Source of the DNA: Bedellia somnulentella
Taxonomy: Eukaryota; Arthropoda; Insecta; Lepidoptera; Bedelliidae
Reading direction: 5' to 3'
Assembly: GCA_963576735.1 (NCBI GenBank)
Contig: OY755178.1
Coordinates: 19,468,001-19,532,000 of the forward strand
Length of the DNA: 64,000 bases
Part shown: piece after piece, positions 32,301-46,200 of the stretch
How positions within the stretch are numbered: position 1 is the stretch's first letter
Layout of the letters: each line of letters opens with the position of its first letter
The notes under the pieces: model-generated
What the model was told of the DNA's origin: nothing
The model's input: the letters and a program-made list of their open reading frames with translations, nothing else
The model's database searches: none
Program-made: the position numbers and the translations under genes

Positions 32301-35300
32301 TTTAAACCTAACCCTAGAAAGAAGCAGGTATTTTAGAGAAACAAATACAAAACAATGTCTCAAGTCCTGACACTGTCGTTAGGAAATAATTAAAAAGAAA
32401 TCAAATATTAATGCATTGTTACATTTACCACAAAACAGCTCTTCTATTGCTCAAGCAAGTTATTAACGCTATCTCACGTTGTTATCACGTGCACACGTAG
32501 GACTCATCATTAAATATATAAGTATACAATAGCACCAATAGAATAGTATAATTTGATTGCAACGCATCCAATGTCGCCAAGATAAGGGTATTGCTGAGCT
32601 ATCTTTGGGGTAATTCTTGTGGGGTGTCTCTCCAGAAGTGGACTTATGTCAGATATGAATATGCAACATGGTAATAAAATACTCTTAATGTACTATTCCA
32701 ATAAGAAAATTAATATGATCAATTATGTTTGGAAGTCTAAATTTAATATTAACATTAACACCACATGCTTTCAATAATAACATTTAGGTCTTTTTTTGTT
32801 TTCGAAAAATTAAGCAAAAAGTAAATGGTTAATTTAATCCGACAGCTTGGTAACAAAAGAATTTAAAACAGTAAGCCTTCTTTTTGTATTGTTGTTTCGT
32901 AAAGCCTTAAAAGTCTGCTACACAATGAGCATTTATACGTAGCTAAAGTAAGTACCTGCCTTGACAAAGACCCAAAAGTTTACTACTGCCATGAACGTAC
33001 TTTATTTGTAACTACAGTGCTTTCATTTCTACGCAAACTCGAAAACAATACAAATTCCCAGATGTAACAATGTGGGGTCTCAAAAAGGTGCTATAAATAG
33101 AAAGGGATTTATTCGCTCAGAAATTCATTGGAAAGTGTAAAGCTTTGTCTAATCTAATCCCAAAGGCATTATGGTTTTGTGTCCCAACCAATAGACATTT
33201 AATAATAAAATTCCTAACTTCAGTGCAAGCTGGTATTAACAATAAAATGAAATAACGATTAGAGAACAACTTTAATATCACTGCGCAATAAAGCAATCGT
33301 TCTTACGTCTTTTCTGAAATCATTTTGTTCATCAAAATATTGTTAGTGATATGTACTGTTATGGTCAACATTTGATAAACAAGTTCCATTAACTAAATTT
33401 ATTCGATTCATTAATTTTCGTTTAAACGTGTTTTCAATATTATTTGTGCAAACAAATAATACGTAAACGACATAATAATGAACAAAGCACATATACATGT
33501 TATCAGTAAGTGACATCGCGTACGCAGTTCGCGCACAATGCTGCAATGAGTCACGCAGTCGGTGCATCCTGCAGACTGCGCGGCACGAGCATCGAGCATT
33601 ACATTGCATGTTTGGACCAACGCGGGCTCGGACCTTTGTGGTCAGTGGTAGGCCAGTAGGTATGGCAACTTAATATTACCAACACTTTAGTCAATGCTGT
33701 CTACTGCCAAAAGTAGCTAATCGCTAAGTGTAACGGTGCGATTCCAACAGTGTTAAATAACTAACAGAACAGTTTCCTGTTCTTCGCCTAGCCGAACAAG
33801 GTTAATGAAGCTATTCTATTAGTTCTTTAAAAGGAAAAGAAGCAATAAAACATCCCAATGAATCTTCGCAAACAAATGAAGCTAACAAGCGAGCTACCGA
33901 CCATTCATCATACATACATACATACATACATATTCTCACGCCGATAGTTCCCATTGGGGTAGGCAGAGACTATCGATCGCCACTTTGTACGACCCTGGCA
34001 AACCTCTCTAGCTTCATTCACATCCATCAATCTTTTCATACATGCTCTTTTATTCTTCGTACTTCGGACACCTGCCTTTTTGAGCACATTTTCAATATGG
34101 AACTAAAGTGAAACACAGCCTTATAACTGCGGCGAAGGGAGCAAACCAAAACTATACTATACATACATTGCATAGGTTGCAGCGGGGAATACGTGAATAT
34201 GTCATTGTACAACTGTTGCTCAGCTAAACACGATCAATACTTTTCAATTTAGTGGTTTTGGTCGACTGTAGAAATGGTTGGTAGAATGTAAACGTCCTTC
34301 GAAACCGCTGTGGGATATGAAGCCTTTGAAGTAATTAAGGGCCACTGGTGTGGAAGCTCTACAGCGATGAATCACTAATAAATATACCATCTCCTCTTGG
34401 CCATTCAACTTTTAACATAGAATATAGAATAGTGGATTAAGTTGCTTTAGCTGAATTTTTTGTTTTATAATTATGCGCGGATGCCGCTAATATTTAAATG
34501 CTATGCTACGTCGATGATCTATTGTTGTTGTAATAAATTAAATTCACAAGTAAAATATGCGATATATATTTAGTTTCGATAGTAACCTGAAGATTATTGA
34601 CCTCTGAGACAAGATATCACGAAATTACAAAAATAGATATCATTGAGTTTGGCCGCAACACTATCACCGCCGCGACACCTTGCGGGGCTTTGCCCGCGCC
34701 CCCGGGTCGATATCACCTTATCATATTATATTGTTTTACAAAGCTCAATGACTATTTGAAAAATAAGGCTAATTGGGTAAACGATGAAAGTACGATGCAA
34801 AACTTATATGAGTTTGTTTGCTGGAGGCGATTGCAATAAGTTTGTCATCAGTACGAGTACATAATATCCTTCACATCGCACCGTCTCGTCGCATCTAACA
34901 CTATTCAAAATTTGAAATGTTTACTATAATAATTTGCATTATTAAGTTATATCTCCAAAGCCTAAAGTTCAGTACATATAAATAAGTATATAGTCAACCC
35001 ACGATAAAAAATAAGTGACCAAAGTCGCGATAGTGTATCAGCACTCATTAATAAGTTTGATCGCGATGTCGTTCGTTGACCTCCGCGGTCGCGATGCCGC
35101 GATGCCGAGCTTGCAGCGATACAGATAACCTAGTGATACTGCCGACCGTTTACCCACTTATTAGTTTTCGTTTCCGGATATGAAGACTTTCATAACTAGG
35201 ATGTCACTGTTGCCAAGCCGAAGCTTATATTATAATGTGCCAATATGTTTTGCTACAGAAGATTAACAGAGCGCAAACAACGACTAGAGGATAATGAGAA

Positions 35301-38300
35301 AATCGTTATTGAATTGACCTATATTTGCATCAGTTCATATTTAAAGGATGACTGCGCCAGGATTAATAATGTGAGTGCCACGAAGCTTTTGAAGCTGACT
35401 CTTTTTTATTAAACACATATAAAGTGATTAGATCCCATTTGAAGGTAAGTTGACAACAATACGTATGAACTTGAAGAAATTGGTTTGTTTGCGACTCGGT
35501 GGGGTGACGTCACCCGCGGCCAAGTTCACCTGGTCACACCGAAATAGACATCCTCGCCTCCACCGGAATTACACGAACTACACCTCAATACCGTCTCCCA
35601 ATTACGTCATAACCACTCATAAATAACTCAACACAACGAATTTAACACGTATATTTTTATGAATAAACTGACAGTTACAGGTTGTTTTCGCAGTCGTCTT
35701 ACACAATACAATAGTATATTTATCAGTTAGTCTACCTAATGAAGGATACCAAGCCTATCCTCGTTTAGTGTAGGATCAGACTAAGTCTAACCATGGATTC
35801 ATTAAGAGTTGCTGCAACTAATATTTTACAGATAAGCCTGGCGACACTATTTACTTGGCGACAAATATAAAATTCAATCCATCAAAAGCCATCAGTCATA
35901 GACGTTTTCGCTATTTTTTGCATTTGATATTAGAGTTAATATATTACTAGTGGGTAACCCTGGCGCGACTACGTCGCGTCCAATAAAATGGGTTTATTTT
36001 GAAATTTTCCGACCAATCACAGCGCAGCTCTTTTGAATTTCTAGTGAATTTTTCTGATTGGCCGGTTTGAAAAAATTCCGACCAATCACAGCGCATCTCT
36101 GATCGACTAAAGTTTTCGCGCGCTTATGACACTCAAGCAAAGTCTATGGGCCAAAATCGAAACTTTGAAATTCTGTAACAATTAACTTAATCCAGTTACA
36201 TCAGATGTCTGAATTTTGTGCACACCACGGCCGCGAACTGTACAAAACGATACCTGAACCAAATTTCTAGCTTAACTCATCGCGTCACAGGCTTCCGGGC
36301 AAGAAAGAGGCTTACAGAAATAATATATAAAGATTATGTCGATCGTCTAAAACAAATACAAGTGCTGGTGGTACTACTGCTAATGCTATTTACTACGGCA
36401 ATGACATAGTTATCTTATCACCAAACCCAATTAACGAATAGACAACGTTCGTACTAAAACTCTTATTTGAGGGCTCAATATTTTAAATTGCACAACGTGT
36501 CGAAAAGCAATCGCTTGAGTTGGATTTCCTGACAAAACGGGGATTCACAACAATCATTTTAATAACTATAATATGAAACATCACATCTGGATGCACGTTT
36601 TGTTTCCTTGCATCTATCCAATAAAATATATCTTGGCATGAGGTAGCGTCTTTGAGAACTCAGCATCCAACGGTATTTCCTAACACACGTCAAATTGAGT
36701 ATTAGCAATACATTGTGCAACTAGCTCGGTAACAACGATTGTGCATGGAAGATGCGAGCCACACTCTCACACTCGTGCGAACACATTTCATTTATATATT
36801 ACAATAAATGCTTCATGATTTTGAAAGGGTTTGCAAAGATACGTCTACGCAAAACAGTTATATAATTTTGAACAAATATTATTAAAATAACATCGTAAAT
36901 ATTCCCTTATCTTATCAAGAGTTTGCGGAGTCGGCTTATTTATTTATCGTCTCAGCATCAGTCAGACAGACGACTATTATGTGTTGGCAAAGTAATCTTT
37001 AATCTCGTTTGTTGGTAAATATGGATTTAAAATCCTGGATACAATATTACAATTACAATAACATACACATAACAAATAATTCCATACATAGAATAGTTGT
37101 TCTTAGTTTTTTACTATGTGAAATTGAACATAAACAATTTATTTGAAAAATTCAACGCAATGACGCATTAAGTGCCGTGTTTTCAGTTATAAAATAAGAC
37201 AAAAGCGCTGATCATGATATTGTGGGTGCACCCAATCAATACATCTGCGCTGCGAGCGAAGGCTGCCGCAGGCTGACTAGACGCGCACTGTTGCAACAAT
37301 CATTTACATTTCGACGATGCGAGGTCGTTCTAGTGCGGCTCTGTCTACCTGTCTACCGGTGCAATTCATGAACTATTGATAAACTTAAAAATGATAGATT
37401 TTTTCAAATATTGGTCAAGCAGCAGCAGCACTCTGCGCAACAATACGCTTTATTAATGCCTAATTTAAGGGAGGTGGCGATTATCAGTGGGGAATGACAT
37501 TTAACTATATATCTTTTGTATTTTAAATATGTGCTTTGCCAGATGTGTAGTAATAAAGTGAATCTCAATATTAAATAAAATATTTATAACAAAGATCCTG
37601 CTTTCTGCCCGCATTTTCTTTAGGCTACCAAACTTTTAATGGAAAAAAAACTACTTTCAGTCTTGTCGTTTCACTCTGCTTATTTTTAAATGGTCTTTAA
37701 GAGTACTAACAAGATGAACTCATTTCAGTTATTTTCATGGGCGTTCAGTCTACCTCTCGCAATTACTTGTCATGAGCGTCGAGTAGGTGCGGTGCTAGGT
37801 CGCGGCCGCCAAGGTTCCGCAAAGTCACGACCGCGCGCTCGCACTCGCATTCATTACACACTTTTATGTGCCTCTATTTATATTTGTTTAGTGTTTCGTC
37901 TCACAATAGCTACTGTAGTTCTGCAGCGGGTGACGTCACACAACACTGGAGGTTGCACCTGTCTGCATTCAGCTAATGTCGTTCCTTTGAAAGTGCTAAG
38001 TGTGTAAGTTTGAAGCTATAACTACCTCTTGCTGGTATGCCAATCATAAACATAAACGTTCACGCCGAATATCCCAGAAGATGTTGGCAGAGGTACTAAT
38101 ACTTCTGAACATCATGTGACTTGGTCATTTGTTGTTCAGAGTACTCACTTTTTGCATGGACAGTATACTCACGTGATAGGGACTCACGCAGGCCTATTGC
38201 CGTTTTGTCATGATCATGTAATTTTGGGATGCCAATCGAAATATAAAATGATCAATAATAAAAATTAAACATACTAAACACAAAATCATAAATTCGTTAA

Positions 38301-41300
38301 CATTTTCGTTTGACAAATGAAATATTTACGTTAGGACCTAACGAAGTGCAACCAGCAACGGCCTATCAGAGTATTATAATTATTTTAATTACTTCTAACA
38401 TTGAGATTAGCTTTGTTAGACGCGGGGTTTAAGAGCACGAATAATATATCGAATGTATATCTATCTATGTCTGCAATCATAAAACATGTGTTTTTGTAGT
38501 ATTATAAGAACTTATCGTACCATTTTGCAAAGGCAAATAAAGATTGTCTATTCTTATGATCAGAATTATTATATTTTGAAAGTCGAGTGCTCGGTTCCAA
38601 GCACAGATAATATAATACTGTGTACCAAGCAACTATAAATTCTGTGTTAAGCGAGCGACAGAATACATGAATAAACATTACTCAGAATATAATCAGTGTA
38701 AACTTCGATACAATAATGGTGTATTGAATATTCCAATTTTGGGTATATTCGTTAACACACCACTAAAATAGAACTTCTTTTTTATCCTTTAGTTATTTCT
38801 GGCTTCTGGGTACAACATGCCAGGAGTTAGAAATAACGTTACAGCATGTATAAATAAATAGCGGTACATAATAAGAAGCTATTAGATGGAGGTCAATTGG
38901 ATTCATTATGATGAAGTTAACATTTGTCATTATTGAGAAACCAGTTACAAAATTGCTTTCAATGTTTATTTTCGAAACGTTGCGATTGTTGTTTTACTAA
39001 ATCCTCAGATATATTATGAATATTTGGAAAGTTAGGCTTAAGTAATTAATCAATAATCAAAGTCAATTTAATAATCCGGGCCACCAGAAAAGCGTTTTAC
39101 GACAACACTCTAGCACTAGCTAACGTAGTTTTAAGGTTAGTATATCACGTTGCTATGTTACAAGAAATAAACTTTTGAAAATAACTAACTTCTGTGTTTG
39201 ACCTACGAAAATTGTTTATCGGTACTACTGGGGGCACGGCAATGAAGGTTCGATACCGCAACACTGATATATGAACCAATCACTGCATCGAGGTGATCTA
39301 CTAGTTCTGAGCTGCATTGTGACTGCATCCGTGGTAACAGTACGAGAAACGGAATGGCATTAACATCAGAGTGCGAGTGTCGTCAAACTGCGCAGACAGT
39401 TCCCGCGACGATATGTAGAACAAAGTGGGTTGGTATTGGATGGTAACAGAACAATGGCTTGCACCAATATCGGTCGCGTACCACATTATTGTCCGCCTAG
39501 AATGCACATACTAGCTTCGCTTCCTACACGTGTGTAGCACCAAATTACTTGCATTCTCGATTAAGCTCAACAAATTTTAACAATCCGTTATAATTGTAAA
39601 GCAAAAAGCAACAAGTGACACGATTATGTTTTGTTGATATGGGTAATTCGTTGCGGAAGAATTAATGAATCTAAATAGCCTACCCCTTGCAGAGAACAAA
39701 GTTATGATAGTATTTATTTAGGTTAGGTTACTCGGTGAGGAAGTTAACTCATTTGATAACGGGGAAATGGTATGAGTAATATCAGTCAGTTTAATTGACC
39801 TGATTAATTGCAATCACCAGCGGATGTTAAGATTTATTAGTATGAGAACGAGCGAGTATGGACGCTGTATTTTTGTGTCGGCTCAGAATAGTAGCACCAC
39901 ACGATTAAAGCGTTGACTGATTTATTGCTCAGTGATAAGGATACGTAAGTCCATATGTTTCATTCGCAGTGCTGAATGCGATCAACGAATCTATCAGTAT
40001 TCAGCCTCGCTATCACTTGAGGAGCATAAAACCGTAATTTCTGTAAATATCAAACCAGACTTGACAGGCGATAGTGAGGTCATCAACCAAATAAAATCGT
40101 AGATAAGCTGTAGTAATATACCATATTGTTATTGTGCTGCCCAGCTGAGCAAACAACCACCACGCCATCGCGCCTTATCTATGAGGCAGTTTAGTTGCCT
40201 CATATAGACCGACAAGTAATACGCAATATAAAATAACTAAATGTCTAGTTACAAGTTAACTACCTTTTTTAAAATTAAAGTCAATTCTGGCTATAATGAC
40301 GAAATTTATTAATTCTAACTATTACATTATCGTCTCTAATGTATTTCTGTTTAAATGTCATATTTTTTCATAAATACAATGTCAATTTAGGTAATTAAGT
40401 AAACTGATATAATTTTATTTTAATGTATACACGGCAACACTCTGCAGGTAAATGGGTACTCTGTACACCAACTGAGAATGAGTCACGTGATGATTATAAT
40501 AAATTGTAAATCAGTCAGCTGTTTGGATTGAATTAAAACGCTCTGAAACTATGTGTATGTAAAATGTCCCCTATCTACTTCCGGATGATTTTTCTGGGTG
40601 AGAGCACCTATCTTGGCTTGGGCAACACTCACTATAATACTTTAAGATTTCATTCAGGTTGGAAAACTATCAAACAAGATTACGAACAAAATCTTTAATA
40701 TATAATCTTATCTATAATTTCCTGTATTATTATTATTTACTAACATTGCTTATATCGCAAAAAAATATATGTTTATCCAATTCCATAACAACATATTTTT
40801 TTTTATTTGCGCATGCCATATACATCTAGTAATGATGGCGTACGATACAAGTCCAGCTGGCCAATGAGAGCCGGCACGCACGATCTCGCCACTCCGACGA
40901 TACGAGGATCATAACACTCCGCTACGTAGTACGTAGTACGCATGTTTACCAGCCGTTTCGCAACCCGCGCCACTCCGCGCGAATCTTATCGTGTTATTAA
41001 CTGCCGCATTAATATGGGCGTCAGCTATTACGCGCCAGATTCCGAGCCAAGACGTTATACGAGGACCGTAGTTTTGCTAATATGCTTACATAAAGATAGG
41101 CAGAGGCTATCGATAGCCAAAATGCACGATCCTGACATTTTCATACATGCTCTTTTTTTCTACACATGTTTAACGCTTTCTTTTTTAGCCGACTGCCTCA
41201 GAAGGCAACCACTTTAATCTAGAGGGGATACATCATTCGTATGTTGGCATAGGGTGACATATGATAGAATATTGAAATGCGGTGATGTTGTCGAGTGGAA

Positions 41301-43188
41301 CCCTGGTTTGGGCTGGACCGCACCAACAAAGATGGTGTGCTTCTAATTAATATTTATATAAACTCTCCATCTAAACTAAAATACATTGAAGTATCAAGCA
41401 TCTGTTATCAACAAGAGTAAATGGGGGCTCGACAACTCAATGATAGTAGGATGTTATTCTTACAGTAATTAAGATAACAAAATATCCTTGCAAAAGTTAC
41501 TTAAGAATACCTAAAAAAATATATAATTTACTGTAACCTATGATGACAATAATTGAGATTGTAAATAAAGAATATGTTATTATTCAAAAGCTTGATTGGC
41601 AGCTAGACAAATACTTCTAGTATTAAGGTAGATATAGCTTAGAATGACATTGATTGCAAGTTAAAATCAGTATTCACTTCTCTGATACGACTGTATGTAA
41701 CAACATCTTCGCTATATATCGTTAGAAAGGATATGTGTAGCGATGTGTTTGTTTTTCTTTTAGATTCCTCGATGATTCTCAAAGGTTATTGTAATACAAT
41801 TGCACAGAGAGCGGTCGCACATTATCGAGTGAGGTTTTCATGACATTGCACGTGCCAATTACGGCGTCGCGTCGCCATATTTAACAGCACAATAACATTT
41901 GGAACGTGCCATGCAAGCTACAATACATTTCATGTCCTTTCATTTCGCAACACAATAATACATACACATACATCACCATTCTGTTCCTATATAGAAGTCG
42001 ACAAAGATCTACCATGCACTTAACCATAGCAATTCAAATTCAAAAGAAGAAATGCTTTGATTTCTACAGAATGAAAAAAAGACTTAAGCATAATAGTACA
42101 CAGGCTATGTATATTAGTATATAAAGAATAAATAAAGGAAAGAAAAATTTCGATACAGGCGGGAAATTTTTCTTTCCTTTATTTATCCTTTATATACTAG
42201 TAATAATCCCCACATGAGGTTTTCATGAACAAAAAGATTTAAATTAGGCTATGTATATGTTTGCAAAAGGCATTGAAAGATTGTAAATAAGTCTGCTGCA
42301 TCATCTTTCAGGAATGCGTACGGAACCTTGGCCTTCACTTTGACCAGCATCTCAACTTTCAAAAACATGTTGATGTTAAAATTGGCAAAAGTTTTGCTGC
42401 CCTAAGCAGTCTATATAAAATAAGACCATTTTTAAGTTCAACCGTACGACTTAAGTTATGTGAGAGCTTAATTCTGTCCCAATTAGGTTATTGTGACATA
42501 GTCTACGGTCCTTGTTTACTAGGAAAGACTGAAAAACAAGTACAACGTATTCAGAATGCCTGTATGCGATATTGTTTTTGCATCCCTCGCCGCCAACATA
42601 TAACCCCACACCTCATAGAACGGAATTTGCTCAACATGTCGTATACACGAATACTTAAATTATCTTGTTTGGTTTTTAATGTGATCAAGAGGAAAACTCC
42701 AAAATACTTATTTGAAAAACTTAAATTTTCGAACCGCGAACGCCGAAATATTCTTATATTGCCGAAGCACAGCCTTACTAGAACCAAGGGCTGCTTTAAA
42801 ATAGTAGCCTCTAAATGCTGGAACGACATCCCACCACCTATCAAAAATGTTCAATCAATTCAGTGTTTTCGGAAAAAACTTCGCACATGGTTAATTACAT
42901 CACAGTATAACGAATTCGCTGTACAGTATGGTTGTGCTTCAACTATGAAATTCGAATGAGGGCTTACTCTGTTTAGCGCTATACACTTATCTATGTATTA
43001 CATTTTTATATTTGTCTTATATATTTAGTTTAAAAAATATTTTTATATTATGTTTTTATTAATAAATTTTTAGTTTTCTATCCATAATATGTATATCTAT
43101 CTATTTATTGATTTATTCTTTATAATTATTATATTCTATTAATTTATTTACATATTTAATCTTTATTTAAATTCAAATGCTTATGTGA

Positions 43189-43226
<38 letters not shown>

Positions 43227-46200
43227 AGAATGCTTGCATGAATGCATGTGTGTGTAAGGATTGATGTATCTGTGTATGTGTGTGCATCTGTGTTCGTGCA
43301 CTTAGTCTTAAGTTAGTTTTAAGTTAGCTTTAAGTCATGGTCAGAGCTGAAAATCGGCGCTATCCACTTACAGTGAATAGACCGAGCTCTAAACCATTTT
43401 GTCTTTTTGTATTTTTCTCATGTTGTTTATGTAGTTATGTATTTAAAAAAAGGCAAATAAAATCTTATTATTATTATTATTATTTTCGGGAGCACTTTTA
43501 GCTTCTCGCCTCTCCCATGGCCGAAACAGAAAATTAGAATTCTAAATGGGAGAGGCGGTACTCCCCGACAAGAGCACAGTCGGTCGGGGTCAGGGAGTCA
43601 GGTTCAAGAACCGACGGACGATCCGAGCCGTATCGAGCAGCACCGCTTTCTGCATCTGTGCTGGAACCGACACGCCACAGAAATCCAACCGCCTCAAGTT
43701 GGTCGCGAGGCTGGTTGGAATTAACCCGTTCGCGGACAAAACAATTGGGATTATTTCTGTCGAAGTCACACCCCACATGTCGGTGATCTCGTGAGCCAGA
43801 TCGAGATATTTCCGACGCTTCTCGGTGTCGGCTTTCACGAGACCCTCGTCATGAGGGATAGTGACATCCACTAGAAATACCCTCGACTGCGACCGATCCC
43901 ATACCACGATATCAGGCTTATTCGCTAGAATAGTCCTGTCCGTGATAACGGATCGGTCCCAATAGATTTTGGCACGGTCGTTTTCTAGGATTGGCTCCGG
44001 CAGATACTTGTAATACGGCAGCCTCTGTTGCAAGAGTCCGTATTTCAGAGCGAGCTCCTGATGCAGGATTTTGGCTGCTTGGTTGTGTCTGTGCAAGTAC
44101 TCAGTGTTAGCGAGAGCCGAACAACCGGAAATAACATGCCTAAGTGACTCTCCGGGACGGCCACATGCTCGACAGATGTCTGTGGTACCGTCCTTTAGGA
44201 TGTATTTCCGATAGTTCCGCGTCTTGATAACCTGGTCTTGTATTGCACAGACAAAACCTTCGGTTTCCCCAAAGAGGTCCCCGAAACGCAGCCAATGCAG
44301 GGAGGCTTTACGGTCCACGAAAGGTTCGTGAAGTACCTTGTAAAACCTCCCGTGCAGCTCCTTCTCTTTCCATACGGACTCCCGATCAGAGGTGCTAAGT
44401 ACCTCCGGGGTTCGCCAATCCTGTGAGGCCAACGATAAGGGAGTCAGTCCTTTATCACTAGCGACCACCTCTCCCCGAATACTATCATCCGTCATCGTCA
44501 AAAAATAGTTTCTGAGGTTGCATACCTCGCGGTTGTGCATGGTTTTGGCACTCAAGAGGCCTCGACCACCACACTTCCGCGGGATATACAATCTCATAAC
44601 CGACGACCTCGGATGATGCATTCGATGAGAGGTCATCATCGTGCGGACTCGTCTGTCCAGAGCGTCGAGTTCGGTCTGAGTCCATCTGAGCACGCCAAAT
44701 GTGTACATCAGTACAGGCATGACCCAGGAGTTAATGGCTCGGATCTTATTAACGCCTGACAAGTAGCTATTAATTTTATTATTATTATTATCATAGTTAT
44801 TCATGTTGGATTTTTAAGATATTAAGAGTTCATAAGTACACTGACCTGGGAGCGGCGAGGGTGACGATGGCCACCAGGGAGGAGCTGAAGAGGCGGTCCA
44901 CGAGGCACACCTCCTGGCCGGTGCGGCTGGCGTACACCTCCTCGATGCCGTCGTCCGGCGTCAGCGCGTAGATGTGGTAGCCGCTGCTGCTGCCCGCCAC
45001 CAGCGACCTGCACCACTCTTTGTTACTACATGCTACATGGCAGTTCACTAATATGGCATTTTTATTGCATTAGTTGCTTTGGAATTAATAAATTACATAT
45101 TTAAATATACTCTCACACTTTAAGAAGTCGAGTAAGCAAAACTTTGTAAAAATAAAAGTTGTTGGTGATGGGACACCAAATGCACTGTCTAAAATTCACT
45201 TAAAATACCCTTAGTCGCCTCTTATGAACCTCCACGGGAAGATATGGGGCAGTGCTTTTCTAAGTTGTCACTTAAGAGTAGAAAAGTGATTAAAGCTATT
45301 TGTCCAGTCAACTTATTTATCCTACATTTTATTTTTTCCATCTGTTTTGCCAGCTTGCAATGTATTTCAATATATATGCTTACTTAATAAACTATTCATT
45401 CTAGTAGAGGTTTACTGTGTATTTGTATATAGAAGGTCAGATTAAGTGCATTCTCTATTTTTAATATATATATGTCAACAATAAAGAAAGTCTAATCTAC
45501 TTGGTCTCATAAACTGCCTTGATTTGTTCAACTTGATTTTAACTGGGTTAGTTGAGGATTATTTATTTATTTATTTACAAGTATATACCTAATATAATTA
45601 ATACATTACAGGTATATATTTAATTCAATCATGTTTCACATTAATACACACACAAAATAATAGCTACATAACAAAAATTTCATGATAATCTAGTGATAAC
45701 AAAAACACAATTTTTTAATTTACTAAAACATAAAATCTATTTATAACATAAAACTTTTAGACATAAATACATATACTCAAGGCTATAAAATTCTTGAAGG
45801 GTTAGCCAGAGCTAGTGAATTAGAAATTCCTCAGCCACTTTTGGAAGTTGTGTGGGGAAAAGAAGGTAAAATAAAGGTTGTTGGTGATGGGTCTTCAACC
45901 GCATCGCCCAAAAATGCCTTAAAAAACCCAATACTGTTAGTCGCTTCTTACGTACACTCACCGGAAAAAATGGGGTAGTGCTATTCTAAGCCGACACTAC
46001 ACAGTATTTAGATATGCATGTTAATATTCTGTTGATGAACACAAAAATATATCAACTTGCTCCGCAACCTGATTCAGGGAAATGATAACTCAAGAGAGAT
46101 AAATCAAGAGAGAGATACAACACTTTACACACAATAATGTTAAAATTTGTAAATAATTTAGCTGTATTTATATTAAGGTGCTTCCTCACTGGGAGCATTC

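Noticed and set aside
33911..33934. CRISPR-like or satellite array
   Set aside because: It is a simple (CATA)n tract forming the tail of an RTE-like LINE fragment.
40942..41217. 91-codon plus-strand frame
   Set aside because: It has no recognisable domain, and its distal part overlaps a degenerate LINE fragment on the other strand.
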